Of a DNA stretch of 64,000 bases, positions 12,501 through 20,200 are shown one piece after another. The stretch's first letter is position 1, and each line of letters opens with the position of its first letter. A program made the position numbers and the translations under genes. The DNA lies in assembly GCA_902799765.1 (NCBI GenBank), contig CADCBZ010000012.1, forward strand, positions 124,001 to 188,000, given 5' to 3'. This DNA comes from an uncultured Prevotellaceae bacterium (GTDB taxonomy: Bacteria > Bacteroidota > Bacteroidia > Bacteroidales > Bacteroidaceae). A model generated the notes under the pieces. It saw only the letters and a program-made list of their open reading frames with translations, did not search any database and was not told the DNA's origin.

Positions 12501-12735
12501 AAAGATGGATCGCTTTGACGGCACGTTGAATATCTATGGCAAGAAGGGTAGGATCGTCGTTGAGTCATCGCTCAGCTATGCCGTTGATCTCTCGATCTAC
12601 ACACCTGCAGGTGTGAAAGTCTTTGCCTTCCCTGTAGCTGCAGGCGAGACGGTAGAGCAGCGTGTCAACACGAAGGGCGTCTATATCGCCACCTCCGACG
12701 ACGGTCAGCATGTGAAGAAAGTGATAGTAAATTAA
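562..12735 (+). CDS. Giant secreted VYGGGN-repeat protein with T9SS sorting domain
   Basis: The 4057-residue protein starts at GTG 562, which follows a ggaga ribosome-binding site at 550-554, 3 nt after the previous stop. Residues 1-22 form a signal peptide (hydrophobic IIVSLWMLLAA, cleavage near LQAQ). Residues of about 25-1900 are dozens of short units with the core VYGGGN/IFGGG followed by a small strand, a pattern that suggests a long beta-solenoid. The middle (about 2000-3250) is less repetitive and Tyr/Asp/Lys rich. Residues of about 3260-3320 resemble GLUG-type repeats (FHGDGHTISGLDN). The last ~85 residues (LSIYTPAGVKVF to VKKVIVN) look like a type A T9SS C-terminal sorting domain, so export across the outer membrane and surface anchoring are expected. 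Function is unknown; an adhesin or structural filament is an inference. Confidence 0.85.
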   Translation: MKVKGIIVSLWMLLAATSLQAQITIGGNVYGGGNKGNVDGNTTVTLRAGNLNKVYGGARMADVGGRAFVNIDGAHASDFMLINYVYGGNDISGTISATNTTVPVELTYKTVNHINDSWNAFVRISTKTTDSGAEASGAKKIYIGQLFGGGNGDYDYTTQSNNPYYGLAAPNLGKTYLELLGGSIVNAFGGGNMATVTEDVVIHLDNPSTVVNHIYVKDGVEVDEKTAGKEDLLVEDRFKMMGINYKFTYPNSGAFQIGNLFGGNNKVDMTIQPKWNLLGGWVRNLYSGGNEGRMTCPQGLLLQIPANSTLTVDNVYGGCRKSDVRPLDADGNDVPNAQIQLADNPTGIPAGFAARTRILGGHVNNVYGGNDISGNVYGGNTVAILTTIYGNVYGGGNGSYAYTDNPKLKNELLWRDFYYDPDSVLTDAEKEDLSDYPELKSATALNKVRPNAEQVSLLLRGTKDKPVFVEGSVFVGGNSASLRELTAIPNRQAHVKIGSYVTIDNLFLGNNGENMIKYDEAGTDGHGEGVLRTMASTEIASNDTKFNSMDLTKSAVFDKYMEGCAMKVMPSVVFDDVEDYEEYSSQFGSLYCGGNVGSMMTDGLTEITFSDKVIIYDKIVGGCNRANVVATDYNAAYYGGLLGKPDTHDDKLKINFSGLKIEPRRWKDPNDKNEGLVWNTVKYNTATQKFDDVPNVTPTEAGQNIQIDANDPNADAATAAAAYIARRLKGGNIYGGCYESGHVNGNVILNINETLMERDKLFDVTKEGDILYENTEKGKYTITKRNTGVILSEQGMDVLGDALNVFGAGYGAASEIWGSTTINLNKGYVFQIFGGGEMGGIGRKKKNGEFDETGEYVYDPAYSTYINLNGEASLPGVARGATGDSPDMAECEFIYGGAFEGVIAGDTHINLGNGRIFNSFAGSCNADILGHTETYVGRNKKADGTYEDGGGFPWIRDHIYGGNDLGGSILGDADFSGRIRDDVSNMVAEAYEAQVEKATTYMEYTQGRVRNILGGCFGDYDYNNDPAYKVGTGADCRVAKKPYLHNTFVNFRPNTNVNNAVDKIFGAGEGYSGDRDGDKGQDHSYVLIDIPDNVDNFANTEVFGAGAYNGLGMRYPAADTFVKGETPFDLNEASAIIDLMRGKIGAAYGGSYEEGVTRRTVVNVPDSSTIKIGSIFGGAYGSGAYRPCDVYEANVNYLTKKDDAYLICDPTGKNKLLKGAIFGGNNYARRTLYGKINISARVRQKHPTYGMTTATIYGAGCGSLTWNEYTEVNLDSCANVWEVYGGGEAGAVMSAESVQEYIKHHKPDYWPKDKDSDPNVPFTAAEWTAAWTLGSGYDPASLLTDYTTTDYVNNKYTNLLENPLVRIAEMDDRDYTGVSNAVKEKKQFKYNTNVLIKKDAYVGNYAYGGGYGDANDAFEGSGDVYGTTYIALLGGTVGKDIYAAGTSGSVYNLFGAENFKASANAYIGGGTVRNVYGGGWRGSVGYHKGAIGIVSNNTSDIDGEVHVVVGTLDGASLSHTNGIPSITRNVYGGGEGGAIYGDAYVRMNKGYIGYRYHSAGTDDNKTEDFDERYVPELDDVEAGDNKLDLGGNIFGGGYVANSYVDRSHVTMMGGIVRGSLYGGGEIGPIGRGTVHADSIEFHKNDGVIMNGAAIYKGGETHVYLWDGHVMRDVFGGGRGYDNWNGEGYMTDEEKKTMDKSSKGYVFGSTDVHIYGGEVGTETNVLKGYGNVFGGGNEGFVYSATGTKSSTDGYYYKNGNTSEGLSADCKIAVEPQCKVIEAGGVTIGGTAYAKGAYVPVEELNKLKSRAHDDSIKWKKLDTRGIVIHNALFAGGNITEGSDKIFANTVTVFGNAAASLRDVYNFDLISLGTEEMGGLYGDGNLTLVDGFRELHIDNYGTDYYSLKKTMSIDEYKALTARQQAYYKLKYGANITHTYTYYESKQLHTYKYTDSDGNHEVSFRKGQKITPETYNAFGDNLSDPSNNESPKEKSFWTSGSKSYLKDEQIEEGEYSLMDGKDSETVANKTGEKKNWTLLGVTSIYAGRPMNTIQRADLCGVFGSRMVMKGAVDRAPQVNGGVDYNSYTINRVDEVSLNRRATTANDTSDEDKEHGNYFGIYNSVKYLGNLTSDVEFGDVRKTDTNIGEIQADETTSYYNWKIAKPQSKYRNNGISQNMVALASGVYLELKKEETESAGEDKWGYITGIIELDLINVMPGMGGGYVYAKNEHGTPSQVESVNKVSLLSYNANASTYRQFTYTSPNDTTNLQAIETSGNFVHNTKQIVDDCYPNGGIYNDGYLKSPAHYWFIRGSIYVYEQYISAFTGSANATAEKQEIPLTITAASNGRMTLRDVKPNYYAYYDKGGNKLGTENADSVFVVNNVSYKLNQAISSWDYNLLSDGDKAKFVDKTYIVVEDCKIDETEYKKGTVMLESDYTTLKNSHPTIKYMEGDEEKTDGSFDYFFRSSNNLGHNTGYVLTYDVNNPMVWNNYYTKTASPGQANALNTQQYVIDGKDKDGNTITKSDYTEGPTYTLKPGVKNTVFGQQDYTLGSIIYGTTKTTYDNTVYNRLSDKSGQAQVEQAYVVTKEYSVKNEAGEEVQKLTVGTPIYKTKYTDAQWAAITGAHVAEVAKVCTSLLEFSSTDYVWAGKVLSSADIEELKTKIIAKNKYVDDANGTAEAKATTFLSNYLDDAYYCTSAGKYGGIYFESGKAYRALDTWCSMTAEERANFAFNYDAFDLFIDPDYSGEYGSVKTQYDGTNTNKVYSSSQPIDYQAEFVGYKNGEAENVTSVTYHDKAGTSHTISKSTKPDDWLSREAYEAIPNEKRHYSPIIVTAPGKYYMVKTPFMDGEVPYTTGQQIDSVTYVNLGSVKQANIDVFKFVEPSATEAENLHKAVTNPQKKDSENQPMVDSENNPVYDPITYYYCRNTYPINEKGEGKSVTTTAVEKNNTSESSHTYIVGSTDDEVPQGVVIDEAAYDGLCNFQKGFVVHGTSPTEVSTLYVSSESDINDLSAEKIITVVYLYEYDESDESGLNVTPVSERHILNIHINFKSGVPVIGDINKPDLVLPGTTLGMNIPSVTQGAFRVTESGWEIFSNDDDAATHYNGSPFYNNETPLYWYQNNYWIAYYAQTSLGRTYSKSVKLNVANYHDLKKVMDDKEHHYYIDHKDVDRQPKIYINDYSSSSENGLDLFKNLIDLSYITKTYDAQGNPIPVSTGSLTGHVPFENHAAKPMKGGQYLEFFLRSDLSHPDTETANEWTPIANGENECFSGNFHGDGHTISGLDNSLFNHLCGNVYNLGVTGSFTGAGIAETGGGYVENCWISTSSTAAKTSSPVFGNPTIEAYTQRPYRIVNSYYQEEADADDTKKYTNHSGTYGIPTRKDAKAFYNGEVAYDLNGFYLYKRYCDQKVTSGDPYYCFHMKTDGTQELERKTKYYGVYNTTTAPLCSAGYVEDRYKDGDFRFAEGSIPSSEDPRTFTEKDSDENEVTKYAPIWPDDYLFFGQSLTFDYGNAHNSHPSAINKNNGRLVNDEASNHVHRAPAYYGSETMGVAYFNPVAVLAANSNPEAGTPVKEAYPGMTAIDFAGHQDKDYELGLKDGFFYSPLLDDDGLYSIENVGETHNLLVYAPAKTSQSGYANEKTYNVLSNYFTEPAYNSHILNAGYGSVEVVTTPILGHLVLSNLKTASDHLLVDKQDFNCPIAYTMGEGKRMWYQRTPDNFVTIESGVTKGWEDISLPFEVKFVTTQQKGEISHFYAGNTQSHEYWLRNYEGNLQQKKENGVDVQGVYTADFNLLADNDAANKNYDNRFLWDYYYSKNNRDDWNGDDYKQYYNSSHTFEKYPLEQAGHAYLIGFPGQSYYEFDLSGQWTAQNTASSAPAKLDKQTITFVSAAGANIKVSDREILTARSTAPDGYSYIPNYMNKTFATAGESYLMNDSGDSYVKNAENASVGAFRPYIVKAVAATRGESKIINGVEQIEFDIKDTQFKPDEKMDRFDGTLNIYGKKGRIVVESSLSYAVDLSIYTPAGVKVFAFPVAAGETVEQRVNTKGVYIATSDDGQHVKKVIVN

Positions 12736-12744
12736 AATACCGAT

Positions 12745-14211
12745 ATGAACAATTATAGAACGATACAACAGAAAGCAATGCAATTATTATTCCCAGCCTG
12801 GGAACATAATATTCCCACACTGGGAACAAAACATTCCCACCTTGGGAACAAAACAGGCCTAAGATTCGCCCTATCCTTGCTCCTAATGTTTGTGTTAGGA
12901 ATTAATACCGCCTGGGGAGAAGAGACGCATCCTTATGCAGGTGTTTGGTATATGCAGGTTAAAAAGAATCCTGCCTATTATATGGTTCCTGCTGCTAATC
13001 CTCAAGTAACAACGGCAAACCATGTTAACGAGGATGCCTATTTTTCCAGCAACTACAGCACCCAAGCAGGCGATCCCGAGAAACCCTTCGTAACCACTTA
13101 TCAGACGAGTGGTGACCTTAATTCCATCTGGATTTTCGTACCAGTATCGGGTGAAAACAACTATTACTACATCGTTCATGCCAAATCCGGGAAATATATT
13201 AAATACCAGACATACCTTACAGGTGATAATGCACGCAGAAAATACGTCCACTTAGAGACCATGGTCACTCCCGGAGAAACAGAGAAATTCGAGATTACAG
13301 CGCTAAATGTGGGTGTCAAGATAAAACCGAAGAACAACACTATGTATTTTAATGTTGCTGGTGATAATCAATCTCGCTATAACGGAGGTACAACAAGCCC
13401 TTATTATAGTGGTATGGTTGGTGGTATGACAGGAACTGATGACAATTCTCAATTCAATCTTATCGATGCCTCCTCAGCAACAACGTTGACACCTGTAATC
13501 AGTGATTTAAACGGCGCTGATAACACCTTCACCATCACTTCACCTGCCGCTGCGTTCTCAACAATCCGCTATACCACTGATGGCAGCACCACACCTGACG
13601 CAAGTACTGGCACAAGTGCTACCAGTAGGAGTCCAATCACCATAACCGGAAACTGGTCTGTACAAGCAGTGGGTGTGTTTGATTCATTTGTCACCCCTGT
13701 AGCAGGTCCCAAGGAACTTGCACCTGCAGGATGTTCTAAACCTATTATAACCTATGACAATACCTCAGCGGAAGTCTCTATTACCTGTCCAACAGCAGAT
13801 GCCACTATTTACTATACAACTGATGGTACTGAACCTACAACATCGAGTACAGAATATTCTTCTGCTATCTCTGTAAGCGATGGGATGATTATCAAGGCAA
13901 TAGCCACTAAATCAGGATTGTCGAATTCCGATATAGCTTCATTGATCATTGTCCTGAATCCAACGATAACTATTGATGGTGGGCCATTCACATATAATGG
14001 TACACAAAAACAACCCGCCGTTACGGTGAAAAAAGGTGATGATGTTATAAACCCCACCGAGTATCAAGTCAGCTATAGTAACAACATCGATGTAGGTAAT
14101 TCTGCAACAGTCACTATTTCCGACGCAGAAGGAGGCGAATATTACGTTGCCGGCTCTACCACTTTCACTATCTCTCCGATGAGTATCGGTAGCGGTGATG
14201 GAGAATGGTGA
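12745..14211 (+). CDS. N-terminal piece of second giant repeat protein (frameshifted)
   Basis: These 488 residues are the exported N-terminus of a second giant protein. Start is ATG 12745, 10 nt after the preceding stop; ATG 12778 is an in-frame alternative. An unusual ~38-residue leader encoded by three 22-bp palindromic repeats precedes the signal peptide (residues ~39-58, LRFALSLLLMFVLG, ending near AWGEE). Next come a ricin-like/beta-rich region (~60-245), two chitobiase C-terminal-like domains with the IRYTTDGS and IYYTTDGTEPT signatures (~250-320 and ~335-400), and an MBG-like domain from ~410 (FTYNGTQKQPAVTV). The frame stops at TGA 14209-14211 in the middle of that last domain, while the domain clearly continues in the frame of the next feature. 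It is therefore one gene broken by a 1-nt shift, either real or an assembly error. Confidence 0.75.
   Translation: MNNYRTIQQKAMQLLFPAWEHNIPTLGTKHSHLGNKTGLRFALSLLLMFVLGINTAWGEETHPYAGVWYMQVKKNPAYYMVPAANPQVTTANHVNEDAYFSSNYSTQAGDPEKPFVTTYQTSGDLNSIWIFVPVSGENNYYYIVHAKSGKYIKYQTYLTGDNARRKYVHLETMVTPGETEKFEITALNVGVKIKPKNNTMYFNVAGDNQSRYNGGTTSPYYSGMVGGMTGTDDNSQFNLIDASSATTLTPVISDLNGADNTFTITSPAAAFSTIRYTTDGSTTPDASTGTSATSRSPITITGNWSVQAVGVFDSFVTPVAGPKELAPAGCSKPIITYDNTSAEVSITCPTADATIYYTTDGTEPTTSSTEYSSAISVSDGMIIKAIATKSGLSNSDIASLIIVLNPTITIDGGPFTYNGTQKQPAVTVKKGDDVINPTEYQVSYSNNIDVGNSATVTISDAEGGEYYVAGSTTFTISPMSIGSGDGEW
12790..12848. repeat. Three tandem 22-bp palindromic units
   Basis: Three 15-bp palindromes of the form ttcccaNNNtgggaa start at 12790, 12812 and 12834, exactly 22 bp apart. 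They lie inside the reading frame between the start codon and the signal peptide of the second giant gene. Because 22 is not a multiple of 3, each copy is read in a different frame, and gain or loss of one unit would shift the frame. Confidence 0.9.
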
Positions 14212-17200
14212 ATCACATTCTGTTACTGTGAAGCATAATGGGAATACCCTAACTCAAGACACAGATTATACTTGGACTGGTAATACAGTAGGCGATGATT
14301 ATGAGGTAACCGTGACAGGTATGGGTAATTACACAGGTTCTGCCAAAGCCCAATATATCCCCGTTACTCCCGGTTATTATGTGTTGCACCAGAATGGGAA
14401 AGGCTACTTAAAAGTCAGTGGAGCAGGAGTCAATCTTGGAAACGATGGGACATTCCAGTCTGGAAACTTATTCGATAAGGGTAACTGTATCTGGTACATG
14501 ACCCCTGAGGGCTATCTACAGAATGAGTATTTCTATCTGAACGCAGCTAATAACAACACGTATGGTAAGAAACATCTTAAAATAAATGACGGAACAAACG
14601 ATCTCTATCTCTGTAATAATGGTAGCTCAATTACGCTGCAAGCTGGCCCGTCAGCATATTATAGCGCTTGTCCTGTTACAGTGGAGGAAGTTAGTTGGAC
14701 TGACGCCCCCGCTGCAGACAACCTTACGGTACAGTCTCCACAGCTGGTGACCTATCTGCGTGCCTACTTTACACAAAAAATTAAATACAATTTCCATAAT
14801 GATGCAGGTACTGAGGTCAAATCTACCGACGGTAAACATGAGCGCCGTGTCTATGCCACATTGGCGTATGCATCGGGCGGTGATGGTAAAGGAACGAATT
14901 GGGATATTGATGAATCGGGTATACTCTATAACAAAAAGGCAAGTGGAGATGTAGAGTTTACTGCCACTTATAATATATTGCCTGCTGACCCTGTAGTCCG
15001 CGCAGCTCACTCGACGGCAGCTACCAAAAGCATTAAGTATAAAGTCACACAGAAGCCACTGGCACTTACTGCAAACATGGATTATCTGTTGTTTAGCATA
15101 TCGGGCGGTGATAGTAACCGTTATCCATACGATGATGGTGTTGCAGATGGGAATCCTGTGATTCCTAATGGCAAGGGGGGAATGGATAATTCTTCTGTGT
15201 TGACAGACCCAGATACCAATAAAAACATGAAGATCAGCTGGAAGATAACTGCAGATGCAGAGGGCTTCTATACGTTCCAGAACTCAAATACAAGCAAATA
15301 TCTATATTTTGATGAGACACCCCATGCATCCAGTGATTATGGTGTGCTTCGACTGGGTGATGCTCCAACGGGTAACAGTGCAAAGTTCCGCCTCTATAAA
15401 ACCAGCGACTCTAATTACGGCGAATGCTACTATATTATTCCTTATAGTAAACTGTTTGCTGTGTATAAGAGCGATGGTCTGGCCAATGGGCTATATGTTG
15501 CCTTAAACAACAAGGATTACGCAAGTCAGGCCACAAAAGTTATCAGTCTCTTTAAACCTAATGCTAACTCAATATGGTGTATCTATAAGTATGAGGCAGA
15601 GTATCGTATTCGGGAAGATTTCACTATCACAGGTCCTTCTACGGTTGATGCGTTAGGGGATTATGAATTCACTTCTGAAGGATGGTATGGAAAATATATC
15701 AAGCAATCGCCTAAAAATGGTGAGGCACAGAATCGTTTGGTGATAAAAGGCACATACAAAAATGGAAGTAATATCGATTATCAGTGGACTGTGACCAGTC
15801 TGGGAACCTATATCAACATTACTGATGGCACAAATACAGATGGTACATGGACTAAAACAACAACCGGCGATGCCACCAACAGAAAACTGGTTATAAATGT
15901 GACGTCTCTGCCTGTCTCATCTACTTCGGGCGTTATTAAACTGAAATTGTCAGGCTGTTCTGCTCCTAGTGAAAATGTTAAAACGTCTTCCGAGAAAACA
16001 TTTGCATTTACGATTTTTGGTGATGGAACAGTTTCCTTTACTGAAATCACTTCGTTGTCTCAAATCACTTCAAGTAGTGGTGTTTATCGACTCGTAGGTG
16101 GTGAGAGCTCCAATTTTGCCTATTCGGTTTCAAATAAGCCAGGAGTTACAACCTTCAGTGGAATTTTGGATGGTAATAATCAGACTATCTCTGATCTTAG
16201 CGCTCCCCTTTTCGACAATTTGTCCAATGGAACGGTACACAATGTGAACATCAGCGGTGTTAATATTTCCAGCCACTCGGGGCCCACAGGTGCCATTGCT
16301 GGCACTGCTGATGGCGGTAGCCGTATTTATAATGTAGGTGTTCTTGGTGGCGAAGTGGGTAGTAGTGATGATGTTTGTGGCGGACTTGTTGGAAAGCTTG
16401 ATGGTTCTGCCCGTGTCATCAATTGTTTTAGCTATGCTACAATTACAGGAGGAACAACTGTTGGCGGTATCGTGGGTAACAATACTTATGCCTCAAAATC
16501 CAATGATATGCGTACCATGGTAATGAACTGTATGTTCTATGGTGATATTACGGGTGGTAGTTCCAAAGCACCTATCTACAATGGTCAGATTATCACTAAT
16601 AGAAGTGATCAGAATGGTGTGAGCAACTTCAATTATTTCTGGGCTGGCGCTTCTTATGTTCAAAATCAGGCTATCAATGTCTATAATTGTGCTCTTGCTG
16701 CTGAGACTCGCTTCTTGCAGCGCTTCGAGTTCTACCGTCCTCTGCTCAATAGCAATCGTGCCTTGGCTGCATGGTGGGCCACGGGTAGTCGTGACAATAA
16801 GGACGAAATGCTGAAATGGGTGATGGAACCGTCACAAATAGGAAGTGCTACTCCATATCCTATCCTTAAACCCTTTGACAAATATCCTTCGGTGGTAAAT
16901 ATTGATGCTGATCATGCAGAGGCCTTCTCTGGCGATGATGCTACAAAGAAAACACAATATAATCAGGGTCGCAAGTTTGGATCGTTGACGATAAACATTC
17001 AGAACGCTTCGAGTGGTGCTCCAGACGGAGCGGATATAATTATATCCCCTAAATCAGTTACGCCTAACATCACAGATAAGGATCCTGCACATTTCAACTT
17101 TAATTATTACAAGGTACAGTTGCCGTATTATAATGATGTGGGCACAAAGAACTATACAGACAATAAGGTTGTGACAGGCTGGAAGATTGTTAGCATGAGT

Positions 17201-20200
17201 AAATCTGCAGGTAGCTTTACTACTGGCTCTGACGCAACGGCGACTGCTAACTCAGATGGAGACATCACTCTTTCTACTCCCTACAACTTTGCAGACCGTA
17301 ACAGCACGGTCAAGGACATTTACAGTGAAACCAACAAACGTGTATTCAATCAGGGAGCTTACTTTGATGTACCAGAAGGAGTGACTTCCATTACCATTGA
17401 GCCTTACTGGGGTAAGTGTGTCTATGTGGCTGATGCATATCCTGATGTGGTATATAATCAGGATATGAGTGCTGTTTCTAATGTCAACACCGTTGGCGGT
17501 GGAGTTCGCTATACAAATAATACATCATATAGCATCAACGGTAGTAACCAAATAGTCTATACAAAATTAGGAGGTAATGATGGTGCAGTAAATGCATTAA
17601 ATCCTTCAGGTACTGTTTACGACAATGCTATTGTGTTGGTAGGTAATGTCCATAGCTTGGACCTTTCCAATAAGACAGATGATAATAAGCCATATACCAT
17701 TATGTCCATTGATTTGGACAAAGATAACGAGCCAGACTATTCGTATATTCTCCGTTTTAATGACCGTGTTCGTGTGCATCCTGTCAGAGTTGACTTTTTG
17801 AATGTCATAGGTCTCGGTATGGCGCAGAAGTCCACAGGTGGCTCAGGCACTTACAACCTGGGAATTATGCAACCATTAGGTTGGTTCGAATGTACGAATA
17901 CCGGTCTTTTCCGTGTCACTCAGTTTGAGTATGATAGGAATCCCAGAAAATCTGCACCAATGATTTTGCATGGAGGCGTGATAGAACAGTGGGTAACTGT
18001 AGCAGAAACATCTGGAAATGTGACAGAAGCAAATGCTGTGGATTATTACCACGTGGGAAGTAATGTATGGTTTAAGGAGTTTCATATTGGAGCCCATCAG
18101 GATAGGCAACAAATCATAAGCCCTCATCCTCCCATTTCGGTAACAGGTGGAGACTTTGATATATTTTATCTAACAGGTATGTATAATACCCCCAATACCA
18201 ATTATGATGATAACGCTGAATGTTATATCAATGGCGGTCGCTTCGGCAAGGTGGCTGGAACAGGTATGCAAGGCATTGGTGGATTTACAATGAATGGAAC
18301 TACCAAGACAAGTTATTCCAACGGTAATATTATCTGGCAGATAGACAATGCCGATATCGATGAATTCTATGCTGGTGGCATCAATGCCGCACATATCGCT
18401 GAGGGCAACATTTGGACAGTTATCAGAAACAGTCGTGTAGATCAGTTTTGTGGTGGACCTAAGTTCGGTAACATGAACAGCGATAAAAAGGTGGTTACCA
18501 ATGCTACCAACTGTACTTTCCGAACCTTCTTCGGTGCTGGTTATGGTGGTAATTCCTATAACCGTGAATACCCTACAAATAAATATAATGATTATAACTA
18601 TGGTTGGAATACGTGGCTTAAAAGTGTATATAAAAAGGAGTATAAAGATCCCTTTAAAGGTGTATCAACACGTATAGACTATCAGTTTATACCTAAGTCT
18701 GATAATACACTGAACGTTGGTCGTCTGTTTGTTGACTACATAAGTTTCTCACTAGCGACTACGCATGATGTAACGTCAAAACTGACCGATTGTACTATTA
18801 CCACCAGTCCGCTTGGAAGACTTTCTATTTCTGATGACTATCAGTGTCTTGGTAGCTTCTATGGCGGTGGTAGTCTTGGCATGGTTGATGGCCCTGTCAA
18901 GTCAACACTCACCAACTGTACCGTAGAAGGTAATGTGTTTGGTGGTGGTTACTCAGCAACATTGCCTACGGTTCAGGTAATGAACGATAGTTTCCAAAGG
19001 GAGCCAAGTTATGACACGAATACTGGAGCCTATACGGAGGCAATACTTCCAACAACTGAGTCTTACACTTGGGAACAGGTGACTGAAGCAGAATTCAGTA
19101 GTAAGCAGATTGATACGGGAAAAAATATTCTATATACCACAGAAAACCTTACGGGGCTAGGTGCTGTCACCGGAAATGTAACGCTCACTATTGATGGCAA
19201 TACCACACTTACTGACGGTAAGAGGATGTCCGTTGCGCACAGTGTCTATGGCGGGGGTGAGGAGTCGAATGTCGAAGGAAACACGCAGGTGAACATCACC
19301 GGTGGTACTATCACTGAGAACGTCTTTGGCGGCGGTAAGGGTGAGGCTGACGAATTCTCGTGCTCGAAGGCCATGGTGGGTGTTAATAATGCTGGCGCAG
19401 GCGCAGATCTCACAACAGAAGAAAATAAAAATAAAGGAACGAAAGTTACCATTAGTAACGGTACAGTGAATGGTAACGTCTATGGTGGCGGTGAAGTAGG
19501 CCGAGTGGAATGGAATACGCAAGTGACGATAGGAGCTGTATCTGGAGGAGGTACACCTATTGTTAATGGTAGTGTATTCGGTGCTGGTGCTGGTGTTGCG
19601 ACACATGGCTACGCAGCTTTGGTTCGTGGTAATAGTTATGTCACTATTCAGGGCAATGCCAAGGTGATAGAGAATGTCTATGGCGGCGGTGAACAAGCGA
19701 CTGTGGGTAGATATTGGGTAAAAGGTATTAATAATGTTGATTCTGAGGGCAATCCTATTCCTTCAGCACCTTCAGCACCTACAGATATGCCTGATGAAAT
19801 GCCGTATAAAACGATGAGTGGTGGACAATGTACCGTTACCGTACAGGGCAATGCCCAAGTGGGACCAGATGACGGAGCAACAGCAACGGCAGGACACGTA
19901 TTTGGTGCTGGTAAGGGAGTAACGCCTCATTATGTTCATACAGGCGAGAAAGCAAACTGGTCCAGACGTATGGTGGACTATAATTCGACGAAGCATACAG
20001 GTGAACCAGGAACGACTTGGGACTATTATGAAGATAACCACGCTTATGTTTGGGAATATTTTGCCACAGAGGACAAGTATTTTGAGTTCCTGCAAACTTT
20101 AGCCTTGGTTACTGGAACTGATGTGACTATCGGCGGTGGTACGGTCAAGGGTAATGTCTATGGCGGTAGCGAAAGCGGATTTGTACAAGACGATACTGAC

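Noticed and set aside
14183..14211. Programmed ribosomal frameshift joining the two giant pieces
   Set aside because: No slippery heptamer or following pseudoknot is visible, so a simple indel or assembly error is more likely.
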